From Microbacterium luticocti DSM 19459 (lineage in GTDB: Bacteria; Actinomycetota; Actinomycetes; Actinomycetales; Microbacteriaceae), in contig NZ_AULS01000004.1 in the NCBI RefSeq assembly GCF_000422405.1, positions 62,001-126,000 of the forward strand: a DNA stretch of 64,000 bases, given 5' to 3'. The first letter of the stretch is position 1; the number at the start of each line of letters is the position of its first letter. This document shows, one piece after another, positions 25,915 through 34,336 of this stretch. The notes below the pieces were generated by a model. It made no database searches, was not told the DNA's origin, and saw only the letters and a list, made by a program, of their open reading frames with translations. The position numbers and the translations under genes are program-made.

Positions 25915-26571
25915 ATGACCGACAAGGACTTCGACGACAACGACGAGGTCCGTCCGGGCGAGGGGTCGGAGGCGCACGCCTCCGGCCCCGACGCGCAGGA
26001 CGGGGCTCAAGACGGCGGGCAGAACCCGACCGGTGCCACCGGCGCCGAGGCGGGCGACGACGAGCCGTTCGACCCGGACGAGCTCACCGTGGACGACATC
26101 CTCGGCACGGCGCAGAACTCCGACGCCGCGGCCGAAGACGCCAAGCTCGCGGATCTGGAGAGCACGCTGCTGAACGATCTGAAGCGGTTGCAGGCCGAGT
26201 ACGCCAACTACCGGCGGCGCACCGAAGAGCAGCGTCAGGTCGAGATCGACCGGGCGAAGGGGCAGGCCGCGAAGGGCCTGCTGCCGGTGCTCGACGACCT
26301 CGACCGGGCGGCCAAGCACGGCGACCTCGAGGAGGGCAGCGCGTTCGCGGTGATCGCCGACAAGATCCGCGGGGTCGTGGAGCGGCTGGGCGTGGTCTCG
26401 TACGGCGCGGCGGGCGACCCGTTCGACCCGCAGCAGCACGAGGCCGTCTTCCAGCAGCCGACCCCGGGTGTCACCGAGCCGACCGTCCTGGAGGTCGTGG
26501 AGACCGGCTACCGGCTGGGCGAGGTCGAACTGCGCCCGGCCAAGGTCGTCGTGGCCGTCCCGGCGGACTGA
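25915..26571 (+). CDS. grpE: Nucleotide exchange factor GrpE
   Basis: 218 residues, starting 3 bp after dnaK ends. A long acidic disordered N-terminus (about 75 residues) precedes the dimerising coiled coil and the four-helix region, ESTLLNDLKRLQAEYANYRRRTEEQ. The beta domain holds GVVSYGAAGDPFDPQQHEAVFQQPTPG and ends EVELRPAKVVVAVP, a standard GrpE finish. It releases ADP from DnaK. The acidic tail is typical of actinobacterial GrpE. Confidence 0.97.
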   Translation: MTDKDFDDNDEVRPGEGSEAHASGPDAQDGAQDGGQNPTGATGAEAGDDEPFDPDELTVDDILGTAQNSDAAAEDAKLADLESTLLNDLKRLQAEYANYRRRTEEQRQVEIDRAKGQAAKGLLPVLDDLDRAAKHGDLEEGSAFAVIADKIRGVVERLGVVSYGAAGDPFDPQQHEAVFQQPTPGVTEPTVLEVVETGYRLGEVELRPAKVVVAVPAD

Positions 26572-26589
26572 GCCGGGGAAGGAGCATCC

Positions 26590-27591
26590 ATGGCCAGTCA
26601 AGACTGGTTCGACAAGGACTTCTATGCCACGCTCGGGGTGTCCAAGGACGTCTCGGACGCGGAGCTGAAGAAGACCTACCGCAAGCTCGCGCGCAAGTAC
26701 CACCCGGATTCGAACCCAGGGGATGCCGCGGCCGAGGCGAAGTTCAAGGAGATCAGCGAGGCGTACTCGGTGCTCTCCGACAAAGAGCAGCGCGAGGAGT
26801 ACGACCAGATCCGCGCGATGGGCTCGGGCGCCCGGTTCACGGCGGGCGGGCCCGGTCAGGGCGGCTTCGAGGACGTGTTCAGCATGTTCGGGCAGGGCCG
26901 CGGCGGGGGCACCCGCTTTCAGACCTCCGGCAACTTCGAAGACATCTTCTCGATGTTCGGCGGGCAGCCCGGCGGCTTCGGCTCGGGCCGGTTCGGTGAG
27001 CCCACCGGCGGGTACCGCGGCTACGGCGGCCCGCACAAGGGGGCGGATGTCACGGCCCACACCACGCTGGACTTCGTCACCGCAGTGAAGGGCGAGACCA
27101 TCACGCTGGCCGGTGAGGACGGCAAGCCGTTCAAGGTGAAGATCCCCGCCGGGGTCGCCGACGGGCAGAAGATCCGGCTGCGCGGCCGCGGACGGCCGTC
27201 GCCGGACGGAGGCGAGAACGGCGACATCGTCGTGACCGTGACCGTGCGGCCGCATCCGGTGTTCACCCGAGAGGGCCTGAACCTGCGGGTGACGGTGCCG
27301 GTGACCTTCACCGAGGCGACGCTGGGCGCGACCATCGAGGTGCCGACCCTGGGCGGCGACCCGGTGCGGCTGCGCGTCGCGCCGGGCACCCCGTCGGGGC
27401 GCGTGCTGCGGGTCAAGGGACGCGGTGTGCAGAGCAAGAAGGGCACCGGCGACCTGCTCGCCGAGGTGCAGGTGGCCGTGCCGGCGCACCTCGACGACGC
27501 GGCGCGCGAGGCGCTCGAGCGCTTTCACGAGCTGGAACCCAAGGAGAACCCCCGTGCCGACCTGATGGCGAAGGCCGCTGCACACCACTGA
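26590..27591 (+). CDS. dnaJ: DnaJ co-chaperone without zinc finger (type II)
   Basis: 333 residues with GGGGAAGGAG upstream. The J-domain (residues 1-75) has the invariant HPD triad in KLARKYHPDSN. A Gly/Phe-rich linker follows (about 78-150), then two beta-barrel substrate-binding domains ending near AVPAHLDDAAREALERF. There are no CxxCxGxG repeats, so this is a type II (CbpA/Hdj1-like) DnaJ rather than the Zn-finger type. It delivers clients to DnaK and stimulates ATP hydrolysis. It sits between grpE and hspR, as in other actinobacterial heat-shock operons. Confidence 0.95.
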   Translation: MASQDWFDKDFYATLGVSKDVSDAELKKTYRKLARKYHPDSNPGDAAAEAKFKEISEAYSVLSDKEQREEYDQIRAMGSGARFTAGGPGQGGFEDVFSMFGQGRGGGTRFQTSGNFEDIFSMFGGQPGGFGSGRFGEPTGGYRGYGGPHKGADVTAHTTLDFVTAVKGETITLAGEDGKPFKVKIPAGVADGQKIRLRGRGRPSPDGGENGDIVVTVTVRPHPVFTREGLNLRVTVPVTFTEATLGATIEVPTLGGDPVRLRVAPGTPSGRVLRVKGRGVQSKKGTGDLLAEVQVAVPAHLDDAAREALERFHELEPKENPRADLMAKAAAHH

Positions 27592-27644
27592 GCGGCCAGC
27601 CGCGGCGCCCGACCCGTACCCTGATCACCGAGGAGGTGGAACCC

Positions 27645-28088
27645 ATGCCCGAGCAGCAGCCCGATGAAGACGCGCCCGTCTTCGCGATCGCCGCAGCCGC
27701 CGAGCTGTCGGGCATGCATCCGCAGACGCTGCGCCAGTACGACCGGATGGGTCTGGTCGTACCGGCGCGCACCCAGGGCGGGTCGCGCCGGTACTCGCTG
27801 CGGCACATCCACCAGCTGCGCGAGGTGGCGCGCATGTCGGCGGCGGGCATGAGCCTGCCGGCGATCGTGCGGATCCTCGAGCTCGAAGAGCACGTACGCG
27901 AGCTGCACATGCGTGTGCAGCTGCTCGAGGAGCGGGTGCGCACCGAGATGCAGAACCGCCCCGGCGCCCGCGTGTTCGCCGCAGGGCAGTCGGGGGCGGT
28001 CGTCACGCTGCGCCACGGCCGCCGGGTGCGCCGGTCGACCGACATCGTGCTGTGGCGCCCGCATCCGCGCGGCGATGCCGACACGTGA
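27645..28088 (+). CDS. hspR: Heat-shock repressor HspR (MerR family)
   Basis: 147 residues. A GTG at 27636 is inside the ribosome binding site GAGGAGG, so the ATG at 27645 is the start. The MerR-type helix-turn-helix shows FAIAAAAELSGMHPQTLRQYDRMGLVVPARTQGGSRRYSL, then the coiled-coil ELEEHVRELHMRVQLLEERV. HspR binds HAIR sites and needs DnaK as co-repressor. The HAIR element lies at the dnaK promoter 3.7 kb upstream, so the operon is autoregulated. It overlaps the next small gene by 4 bp. Confidence 0.95.
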   Translation: MPEQQPDEDAPVFAIAAAAELSGMHPQTLRQYDRMGLVVPARTQGGSRRYSLRHIHQLREVARMSAAGMSLPAIVRILELEEHVRELHMRVQLLEERVRTEMQNRPGARVFAAGQSGAVVTLRHGRRVRRSTDIVLWRPHPRGDADT

Positions 28089-28282
28089 GCGACTACGAGC
28101 CGTTCACCTACCGGGTGACCAAGTCCGGTGACGTGCTGATCTCGCGGTCCGGCCGCCCCGTGACGACGGTGCGGGGAGCAGCCGCCGCGCGGCTGGCGTC
28201 CCGGCTCGGCCAGGGCGAGGCATCCGATCAGGCGGCCCTCCAGCGCGCCACAGGCAACTACCGGCGCGGCAACGAGCGCTGA
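28085..28282 (+). CDS. Small hypothetical protein coupled to hspR (65 aa)
   Basis: 65 residues starting at a GTG that overlaps the hspR stop. The sequence (YRVTKSGDVLISRSGRPVTTVRG...) is basic at the C-terminus (NYRRGNER). The same kind of short gene is common beside actinobacterial hspR and dnaJ. It may be an accessory protein of the heat-shock operon. No known motif was recognised. Confidence 0.6.
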   Translation: MSDYEPFTYRVTKSGDVLISRSGRPVTTVRGAAAARLASRLGQGEASDQAALQRATGNYRRGNER

Positions 28283-28434
28283 GCGCCGGCGCTCCCGCCG
28301 GTGGCATGGGCTCGCGTGCGTCGCTCCTGCGCGGCGCTCCCGCCGGTGGCACGGGCTCGCGCGGGCGCTCGCGTGAGTTGCTCCTGCGCGTCGCTCCCGC
28401 GTGTCGCTCCCACGCCTCACGCCGCGGTGAGTTG

Positions 28435-28494
28435 GTGAGTTGCCACAAGTGGTTGCTATTCCTGCGGGGGAAGTCGCCACTTCTGGCAACTCAC
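28435..28494. terminator. Long imperfect hairpin, probable bidirectional terminator
   Basis: GTGAGTTGCCACAAGTGG (28435-28452) pairs with CCACTTCTGGCAACTCAC (28477-28494), 17 of 18 bases, across a 24-nt loop. It lies between convergent transcription units. Confidence 0.7.
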
Positions 28495-28501
28495 GGTGAG
28501 C

Positions 28502-28615
28502 GCAGGACGAACCCGCCCGCGTGAACGACCCCGCCGGAGCGCGGGACGACACCGCCCGAGCGCGGGACGACCCCGCCCGAGTGCGAACGAACCCGCCCGA
28601 GCGCGGAACGGGCCC
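28502..28615. repeat. Degenerate tandem repeats of about 21 bp
   Basis: About five copies of a unit like CGACCCCGCCCGAGCGCGGG follow one another, with 18-21 bp periods and a few substitutions each. Confidence 0.7.
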
Positions 28616-28633
28616 ACCGGCCAGTCCCGAGGA

Positions 28634-30103
28634 TCAGTTCAGCGCCGAGGTGAGCCGCGCGAGCCCGTCGAGGAACGTCGCCCGTCTCGGCTCGCGGCGC
28701 CATTCCTCCAGCGTCAGTTCGCGCCCGGCATCCCGGTACCCGTCCTCGACGGCGCGCATCGCATTCACGAACGCGGCACCGCGCACCATGAGCGAGATCT
28801 CCATGTTGAGGCTGAACGAGCGGATGTCCATGTTGCTCGACCCGATCACGGCAAGGTTGTCGTCGATCGAGAAGTGCTTCGCGTGCAGGATGTACGGCGC
28901 CGGATAGAGGAAGATCCGCACGCCCGCCTGCAGCAGCGTCTCGTAGTACGAGCGCTGCGCGTGGTACACGAGCCCCTGATCGCCCAACTCGGAGACGAAC
29001 AGCTGCACGTCGAGGCTCCGCTCGCACGCGGTTGTGATCGCGTAGACCATCGCCTCATCGGGCACGAAGTACGGGCTCGTGATGATCACACGCTCGGTCG
29101 CGCCGTGGATCAGCGAGAGGAACAGTCGCCGATTGTTCTCCGTCGTGTAGCCGGGTCCGCTCGGCACCAGTTGACAGGAAAGGGATGCCGCGGCATCCCG
29201 CACCTCGACCGGGGCAGCCTTCGCGGACTCGGCGGTGAGGTCCTCACCGGTCTCGATCCGCCAATCGGTGAGGAACACCGCGTCGATCTGCGCAACGGCC
29301 GGTCCTTCGATGCGTGTGACGAGCTCTTGCCATTGCAGGCCGCGTTTGATGTTCTTCGGCGAGTTGTAGTGCCGGGCGATGAGGTTCTGGGAGCCCATGA
29401 ACGCCACACGTCCGTCGACCACCACGAGCTTGCGGTGGTTGCCCAGGTCGGGTCGCTGGTATGTGCCCTTGAACGGCTGCACCGGCAGCATCCACGACCA
29501 TGCCACGCCGATCCTGTCGAGCTCGGCGAACGTCTTGTCAGCGTCGGGGATATTGCGCGACGAGATGTAGTCGGCCAGCAGCCGCACCGTCACACCACGC
29601 GCGACGGCCGCCTCCATCGCCGCGAAGAATCCGCGAGTGGTGTCGTCCCACGCGACGATGTAGAACTCGACGTGCACGTAGCGTTCGGCACGAGCGATCT
29701 CTTCGGCCATCGCGTCGATCGACTTCTGGTAGTCGGACAGCAGGAGTGCTGCGTTCCCGTCGACGGGTGGCAGGGCGGTGAGGGCGCGGTTCTGTGCGAC
29801 CACGCGCTGCAACCAGCGTGGCCAGGCCGCGGTGTCGCTGGCGGCCGCGGCACCCATCCGCTTGCGGAGCACGTCGTCGATGCGGGCCTGTTCGTCACGG
29901 CGGCGACGAGGCAGCCGGGAACTGCCGATCAGCAGGAAGAGGATCAACCCTACCAACGGCAGGAGGAGGATGAGCAGCAGCCAGGCCATCGCCGCGGTCG
30001 GTTTGCGCCCGCGCGGGATCACGATGAGTGCCGTCACATCGATCACGAGCACGACGATGACACCGAGCAGCCAGGTCAGGTTCGCACCCAGGAGTGCACT
30101 CAT
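28634..30103 (-). CDS. cls: Cardiolipin synthase (phospholipase D family)
   Basis: 489 residues. The N-terminus has two transmembrane helices (NLTWLLGVIVVLVIDVTALIV and AMAWLLLILLLPLVGLILFLLIG). Two HKD motifs are present: HRKLVVVDGRVAFMGSQN near residue 225 and HAKHFSIDDNLAVIGSSNMD near residue 410. It joins two phosphatidylglycerols to cardiolipin in the membrane. The length is typical of bacterial ClsA/ClsB proteins. A perfect GGGATGCC palindrome (29182-29199) lies within the gene. Confidence 0.93.
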   Translation of the reverse strand: MSALLGANLTWLLGVIVVLVIDVTALIVIPRGRKPTAAMAWLLLILLLPLVGLILFLLIGSSRLPRRRRDEQARIDDVLRKRMGAAAASDTAAWPRWLQRVVAQNRALTALPPVDGNAALLLSDYQKSIDAMAEEIARAERYVHVEFYIVAWDDTTRGFFAAMEAAVARGVTVRLLADYISSRNIPDADKTFAELDRIGVAWSWMLPVQPFKGTYQRPDLGNHRKLVVVDGRVAFMGSQNLIARHYNSPKNIKRGLQWQELVTRIEGPAVAQIDAVFLTDWRIETGEDLTAESAKAAPVEVRDAAASLSCQLVPSGPGYTTENNRRLFLSLIHGATERVIITSPYFVPDEAMVYAITTACERSLDVQLFVSELGDQGLVYHAQRSYYETLLQAGVRIFLYPAPYILHAKHFSIDDNLAVIGSSNMDIRSFSLNMEISLMVRGAAFVNAMRAVEDGYRDAGRELTLEEWRREPRRATFLDGLARLTSALN

Positions 30104-30171
30104 GCGCTGACTCTATGCGCACGCGACCGACGTCGGCGCTGCCGGTCACCCGCACAGGGCGGGCCTGCAAC

Positions 30172-30189
30172 ATACCGAACGGTCGGTAT
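30172..30189. promoter_or_regulatory. TetR-type operator, left end of the acyl-CoA regulon
   Basis: ATACCGA-ACGG-TCGGTAT, an 18-bp inverted repeat, touches a consensus -10 TATAAT (30187-30192) for the phosphotransferase gene. A near-identical site lies at 33999-34016. Confidence 0.75.
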
Positions 30190-30212
30190 AATGGTGGGGA
30201 CGAGGAGGCCCG

Positions 30213-31259
30213 ATGACGACGCCGACCACCGACCCGCCGGGTCTGCACATCGCGGGGTTCCGCGCCTGGCTCGAGCGCTTCCACCCGGAGCTGGCGGCTG
30301 GCGAGCTGGAAGCGTCCGTCATCGCCGGAGGCAAGAGCAACCTCACCTACGCCGTGGACGGCGCCGCCGTGCCGTTGATCGTGCGTCGGCCACCGCTGGG
30401 TCATGTGCTCGCCAGCGCGCACGACATGCGTCGCGAGCACCGCGTCATCGCCGCCCTGGGTGGCAGCGGCATCCCGGTTCCGGTCGCGGTCGACGTGGTC
30501 GACGACACCGAGTCCGGCGCGGTGACCGGAACCACCTTCTTCGTCATGCAGCGCGCACCCGGCCGCACCATCACCCGGCGCGCACAGAATGCCGAGTTCA
30601 CGCGGGCCGGTATTCGGCGCATGAGCACCGCCCTGGCCGAGCACCTCGCCGACCTGCACGCGGTCGACCCGTCCGCAGTCGGGCTCGACGACTTCGGGCG
30701 CCCCGACGGCTACATCGATCGCCAGTTGAAGACCTGGCAACGGCAGCTTGACGCATCGCGCTCGCGCCAGACACCGACACTGGACCGTCTGCAGCAGCGG
30801 CTGCATGCCGAGGTGCCGGCATCCGGCGCCGCGGCGATCGTGCACGGTGACTACCGACTCGACAACGCGCTCGTGGTCGGCACCGGCGACGAGCCGCGCA
30901 TCTCGGCGATCCTCGACTGGGAGATGGCGACACTCGGCGATCCGCTGATCGATCTCGGCATCCTCGGGCTGTACTGGGATCTGGCCGAGCTGCCGGGGGC
31001 GGCCCGCATCGTGCCGAGCGCTGTGGATGTGGATGCCGGATACCCGACGTTCGACGGTCTGGTCGAGGCCTATGCGCGCAGATCGGGCCGCAGCATCCCG
31101 AATCTGCACTGGTACCGCGCCTTCGCGGCGTACAAGCTCGCGGTGATCCTGGAGGGGATCTTCCGCCGCCACAGCGCCGGCGAGACCGTCGGCGCGGGAT
31201 TCGATCGCATCGGCGAGCTGGTGGAACCGCTTGCCGCGGCAGGGATGGAGTGGGCCTGA
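30213..31259 (+). CDS. Phosphotransferase family protein (APH/ACAD10-type)
   Basis: 348 residues with GAGGAGG upstream. An aminoglycoside-phosphotransferase-like kinase fold is visible: SNLTYAVDGAAVPLIVRRPP (ATP-binding Lys/Arg area), the catalytic HGDYRLDNALV and the metal-site DWEMATLGDPLIDLG. This exact pattern belongs to the ACAD10/11-associated kinases that phosphorylate 4-hydroxyacyl-CoA before dehydration. It is followed directly by an acyl-CoA dehydrogenase with 1-bp overlap, which supports such a role in hydroxylated fatty-acid breakdown. Confidence 0.85.
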   Translation: MTTPTTDPPGLHIAGFRAWLERFHPELAAGELEASVIAGGKSNLTYAVDGAAVPLIVRRPPLGHVLASAHDMRREHRVIAALGGSGIPVPVAVDVVDDTESGAVTGTTFFVMQRAPGRTITRRAQNAEFTRAGIRRMSTALAEHLADLHAVDPSAVGLDDFGRPDGYIDRQLKTWQRQLDASRSRQTPTLDRLQQRLHAEVPASGAAAIVHGDYRLDNALVVGTGDEPRISAILDWEMATLGDPLIDLGILGLYWDLAELPGAARIVPSAVDVDAGYPTFDGLVEAYARRSGRSIPNLHWYRAFAAYKLAVILEGIFRRHSAGETVGAGFDRIGELVEPLAAAGMEWA

Positions 31260-32461
31260 TGGACTTCGCACCCGACGCGCGCACGCGCGAGCTGAGCGAG
31301 AAGGCGAGGGCGTTCGTCGACGAGCGCGTGATCCCGGCCGAACCCGTGCTCGAACAGCAGCTGGCCGGCGCCCCCGGAGAGTGGTCGCTCCGGCCCATCG
31401 TGCGCGAACTGCAGCAGGAAGCGAGGGCGCAGGGTCTGTGGAACCTGTTCCTGCCAGGAGAGGACGGCGCAGGCCTCACCCAGCTGCAGTACGCGCCGAT
31501 CGCCGAGATCACCGGGTGGAGCCCGAAGCTCGCACCGGTGGCGTTCAACTGCAACGCACCCGACACCGGCAACATGGAGGTGCTGCACGACTTCGGCACG
31601 CCCGATCAGAAGCGCGAGTGGCTTCAGCCGCTGCTGGCGGGCCAGATCCGCTCGGCGTTCTGCATGACCGAGCCCGATGTGGCCTCGTCGGACGCCACGA
31701 ACATCGGCACGCGCATCAAGCGCGACGGCGACCACTACGTCATCACGGGACGCAAGTGGTGGTCGACGGGAGCCATGAACCCGGATGCCGCGATCTTCAT
31801 CGTCATGGGAAAGACCGACCCCGATGCGGACCGGCATCGGCAGCAGTCGATGATCCTCGTGCCGCGCGAGACCCCCGGCGTGCATGTGGTGCGACCGCTG
31901 AGCGTGTTCGGCTACGACGATCGCGACCACGGCGGGCATGCCGAGGTCGTCTTCGATGGCGCGCGGGTACCGGCATCCAACATCCTGAAGGGCGAGGGTG
32001 AGGGGTTCGCGATCGCGCAGGCGCGTCTCGGGCCCGGGCGCATCCACCACTGCATGCGGGCGCTGGGGATGGCCGAGCGGGCTTTGGCGCTCGTGCGTGA
32101 GCGGGCCGGTTCGCGCGTCGCGTTCGGCCGGACGCTCGCCGAGCAGGGCGTCGTGCGCGAGTGGGCGGCCGAGTCGCGCATCCAGCTGGAGGCGCTGCGG
32201 CTGCTCGTGCTGAAGACCGCGTGGCTCATGGACACCGTCGGCAACCGGCAGGCGATGACCGAGATCCAGGCGATAAAGATCGCCGTGCCGCGGGCCGTGC
32301 AGCAGATCCTCGACCGGGCGATCCAGCTGTTCGGCGGCGCCGGGGTCTCGGGCGATACGCCGCTGGCCGCACTGTGGGCGGGGGTGCGCACGCTGCGCCT
32401 GGCCGACGGCCCCGACGAGGTGCACCTGAACTCGCTGGGCCGCGCCGAGCTGCGGCGGTGA
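31259..32461 (+). CDS. Acyl-CoA dehydrogenase
   Basis: 400 residues. The start at 31259 overlaps the previous stop (TGATG). FAD and substrate-binding elements are AFCMTEPDVASSDATNIGTRIKRDGDHYVITGRKWWSTGA and the C-terminal helix bundle with IQLFGGAGVSGDTPLAALWAGVRTLRLADGPDEVH. It oxidises an acyl-CoA to the 2-enoyl-CoA with electron-transfer flavoprotein as acceptor. Together with the adjacent kinase it resembles a split ACAD10/11 pair. It is likely controlled by the nearby TetR regulator. Confidence 0.92.
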   Translation: MDFAPDARTRELSEKARAFVDERVIPAEPVLEQQLAGAPGEWSLRPIVRELQQEARAQGLWNLFLPGEDGAGLTQLQYAPIAEITGWSPKLAPVAFNCNAPDTGNMEVLHDFGTPDQKREWLQPLLAGQIRSAFCMTEPDVASSDATNIGTRIKRDGDHYVITGRKWWSTGAMNPDAAIFIVMGKTDPDADRHRQQSMILVPRETPGVHVVRPLSVFGYDDRDHGGHAEVVFDGARVPASNILKGEGEGFAIAQARLGPGRIHHCMRALGMAERALALVRERAGSRVAFGRTLAEQGVVREWAAESRIQLEALRLLVLKTAWLMDTVGNRQAMTEIQAIKIAVPRAVQQILDRAIQLFGGAGVSGDTPLAALWAGVRTLRLADGPDEVHLNSLGRAELRR

Positions 32462-32487
32462 GGGCACGGATGCCCCGGACCCGGCGT

Positions 32488-32573
32488 GTTCAGAACTCAG
32501 GACATATCGGCGATCCCGACCGTGGCGCCCGGCGTGTCGCGGGCGATCGGTCAAGACGTCCTGAGTTTTGAAC
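32488..32573. repeat. 86-bp palindromic element, copy A
   Basis: GTTCAGAACTCAGGAC at the left and GTCCTGAGTTTTGAAC at the right form a 16-bp inverted repeat with one mismatch, around a 54-bp interior. A second copy with the same ends and the same total length, but a different interior, is at 51021-51106. Here it lies between convergent genes and may act as a terminator. Confidence 0.75.
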
Positions 32574-32629
32574 GTCCGGGGAGAGGCTGCGGGGTCGCGG
32601 CGACACGCCCGCTGGCCGCGGTCGCGCTG

Positions 32630-33238
32630 TCAGCCGGCGGTGCCGGCGGCTGCGGCATCCCCCCGCCGGATCCCGGCGAGGAAGAGAGCGGTGAGCTGGT
32701 GCGCGAGCGTGTCTGCGCTCGACGTGCCGGTGGGCGAATACCACTGCCCGAGGTAGTGCACGTCGGCGAAGAAGTGTGCGATGAGCACCGGTAGCGGGAT
32801 GTCGGTGCGGTAGCGGCCCTCCTTCTGCCCACGCGTGATGAGCGCGCCGAACGCATCATGGTAGCGGCGGCGGCGACGTGTGACCTCCTCGCGACGCACG
32901 GCGCTCAGCATGTGTGCGCTCTGGAAGAACACGACCGCCTCGTCGAGCTGCGCAACCGTGGTCTGGACGACGTCCATGCACACGGCCGTGAGCACGTCGT
33001 CGATGTCGCCGCCGGCGGAGACGATGGCGTCGAGGTGCCCCTGCTGGGTGCCCAGCAGCCGGTCGTAGATGCCGAAGAGCAGATCGTCCTTCGAGCCGAA
33101 GTAGTGGTAGAGCGCGCCCTTGGTGACGCCCGCCGCTTCGACGATCTGCTGCACGCTGGTGCCGGCGTAGCCGTTTTCGGCGAACAGCCCGACGGCGGCT
33201 CGCGTGATGTCGTCGGCGATGGTGGTGCCCTTGACCAT
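32630..33238 (-). CDS. TetR-family repressor of the acyl-CoA regulon
   Basis: 202 residues from the ATG at 33238. The helix-turn-helix reads AAVGLFAENGYAGTSVQQIVEAAGVTKGALYHYFGSKDDLL, as in KstR2/FadR-like TetR proteins (PF00440). The ligand domain is alpha-helical with RREEVTRRRRRYHDAF. Two near-identical 18-bp palindromes flank the neighbouring genes, and this regulator is the obvious ligand-responsive protein for them. It is transcribed after the SDR gene on the same strand. Confidence 0.9.
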   Translation of the reverse strand: MVKGTTIADDITRAAVGLFAENGYAGTSVQQIVEAAGVTKGALYHYFGSKDDLLFGIYDRLLGTQQGHLDAIVSAGGDIDDVLTAVCMDVVQTTVAQLDEAVVFFQSAHMLSAVRREEVTRRRRRYHDAFGALITRGQKEGRYRTDIPLPVLIAHFFADVHYLGQWYSPTGTSSADTLAHQLTALFLAGIRRGDAAAAGTAG

Positions 33239-33245
33239 GGCCCGC

Positions 33246-33983
33246 TCAGCCGATCCCGTGCAGCGTCGCGCCGCCGTCGATGACGATGGTCTGCCCGGTG
33301 ATCCAGGCCGCATCGTCGGAGAGCAGGAAGGCAACCGGGCCGGCGACGTCGGCCGGTTCGCCGAGACGACCCAGGGGATAGACGGATGCCGCTTGTTCCT
33401 CGTGCCCTTCGTACAGGGCGCGCGCGAACCGGGTCTTCACGACCGCCGGCGCGACCGCGTTCACGCGCAGCCCCGGGGCGAGCTCGTGCGCGAGCTGGAT
33501 GGTGAGATTCATCACCGCGGCCTTCGAAACGCCGTACAACCCGATGCCGGGCGCGGCCGAGACCCCGGCGATCGACGCGAGGTTGACCACCGAGCGCTGC
33601 AGGCCGGCGGCGACGGCCTCGCGCGTCCAGGCCAGGGTCGCCAGCACGTTGACCTCGAGGATCTTGCGCGCCGCATCGTCGTCGACCGTCAGCAGCGGCC
33701 CGTAGGCAGGGTTGATGCCGGCGTTGTTCACGAGGTGGTCAAGGCGCCCGTGGCGCTCGGTGATGTGGGCGAAGACGGCCGCACGATGCTCCGGGTCGTC
33801 GGCGCGGCCGGCCACCGCCGAGGCGTTCGGGCCCAGTTCGGTGACGGCGGCGTCGAGCTCGTCCTGTTTGCGCGCGGTGATGACGACCGAGCCGCCTTCG
33901 GCCACGATGCGCTGGGCGATGGCGAACCCGATGCCGCGGCTCGCGCCCGTGACGAGCGCGGTGCGCCCCGTGAACCTGTCCAT
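33246..33983 (-). CDS. Short-chain dehydrogenase/reductase
   Basis: 245 residues from the ATG at 33983 (GGAGG upstream). Classical SDR: cofactor motif TGASRGIGFAIA, NNAG at LVNNAGINPAYG, the catalytic Ser and YxxxK as LYGVSKAAVMN, and the C-terminal ITGQTIVIDGGATL. It probably acts as a beta-hydroxyacyl or alcohol dehydrogenase of the acyl-CoA pathway. The gene heads a two-gene unit with the TetR regulator. Its promoter contains the second operator. Confidence 0.93.
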   Translation of the reverse strand: MDRFTGRTALVTGASRGIGFAIAQRIVAEGGSVVITARKQDELDAAVTELGPNASAVAGRADDPEHRAAVFAHITERHGRLDHLVNNAGINPAYGPLLTVDDDAARKILEVNVLATLAWTREAVAAGLQRSVVNLASIAGVSAAPGIGLYGVSKAAVMNLTIQLAHELAPGLRVNAVAPAVVKTRFARALYEGHEEQAASVYPLGRLGEPADVAGPVAFLLSDDAAWITGQTIVIDGGATLHGIG

Positions 33984-33998
33984 AACGCCTCCTCGGAG

Positions 33999-34016
33999 AT
34001 ACCGTCTGGTCGGTAT
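33999..34016. promoter_or_regulatory. TetR-type operator, right end of the acyl-CoA regulon
   Basis: ATACCG-TCTGGT-CGGTAT, 15 of 18 bases identical to the operator at 30172-30189. It lies 15 bp upstream of the SDR start codon. Confidence 0.75.
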
Positions 34017-34103
34017 GACGGTAGCACGCGGGGTGGCAGTCGTGGCAGTGGTGGCCGTGGTGGATGCCGCGGTTCGGCGCACGTCACGCCAGGTGCATTC
34101 ACG

Positions 34104-34117
34104 TGAAATCGATTCCC
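34104..34117. promoter_or_regulatory. Auxiliary LacI-like operator
   Basis: TGAAATCGATTCCC, a right-half-degenerate version of the ideal TGAAATCGATTTCA. It is 88 bp upstream of the main site at 34192, a distance compatible with DNA looping. Confidence 0.5.
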
Positions 34118-34184
34118 GGCATGCGGCCACAGCATCCCGTTCCTCGAAACACTTCGTCGGAAGATCACTGTTGTATTGCGGTCA

Positions 34185-34213
34185 TTGCGCATGAAATCGA
34201 TTTCGTCTACTCT
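34185..34213 (+). promoter_or_regulatory. Promoter of the binding-protein operon with LacI-like operator in its spacer
   Basis: TTGCGC (34185-34190), a 17-bp spacer that contains TGAAATCGATTTCG (34192-34205), then TACTCT (34208-34213). A repressor here would block the promoter directly. The same layout recurs upstream of the FGGY kinase. Confidence 0.75.
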
Positions 34214-34336
34214 GGCCGATGACGAGGTCAAGGGTGACTCGCGATGCAGTCCCGGTCACCGTCTCGGCGCCCACATGCCGGTGATCACCGGCCACAGCAA
34301 CGGCTCACGGGTGAGCCGTGTTCCTGAGGAGGACGA

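Larger units (their letters stand above)
28283..28633. other. Repeat-filled gap between the heat-shock operon and cls
   Basis: No gene is supported. It holds two ~29-bp direct repeats (from GCGCTCCCGCCGGTGGCA at about 28288 and 28334), a strong hairpin (28435-28494) and a degenerate tandem array (28502-28615). The gap lies between convergent operons. Confidence 0.7.
33984..34336. other. Regulatory region between the SDR/TetR unit and the sugar-transport operon
   Basis: No gene is supported. It contains the right-hand TetR operator (33999-34016), two LacI-like operators (34104-34117 and 34192-34205), a promoter (34185-34213), and a 5' leader of about 120 nt with two palindromes, GCCGGTGATCACCGGC (34277-34292) and CGGCTCAC-GG-GTGAGCCG (34301-34318). 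GAGGAGGA precedes the transport-protein start. Confidence 0.75.

Noticed and set aside
27636..27644. GTG start of hspR at 27636
   Set aside because: That codon is part of the ribosome binding site GAGGAGGTGG for the ATG at 27645.
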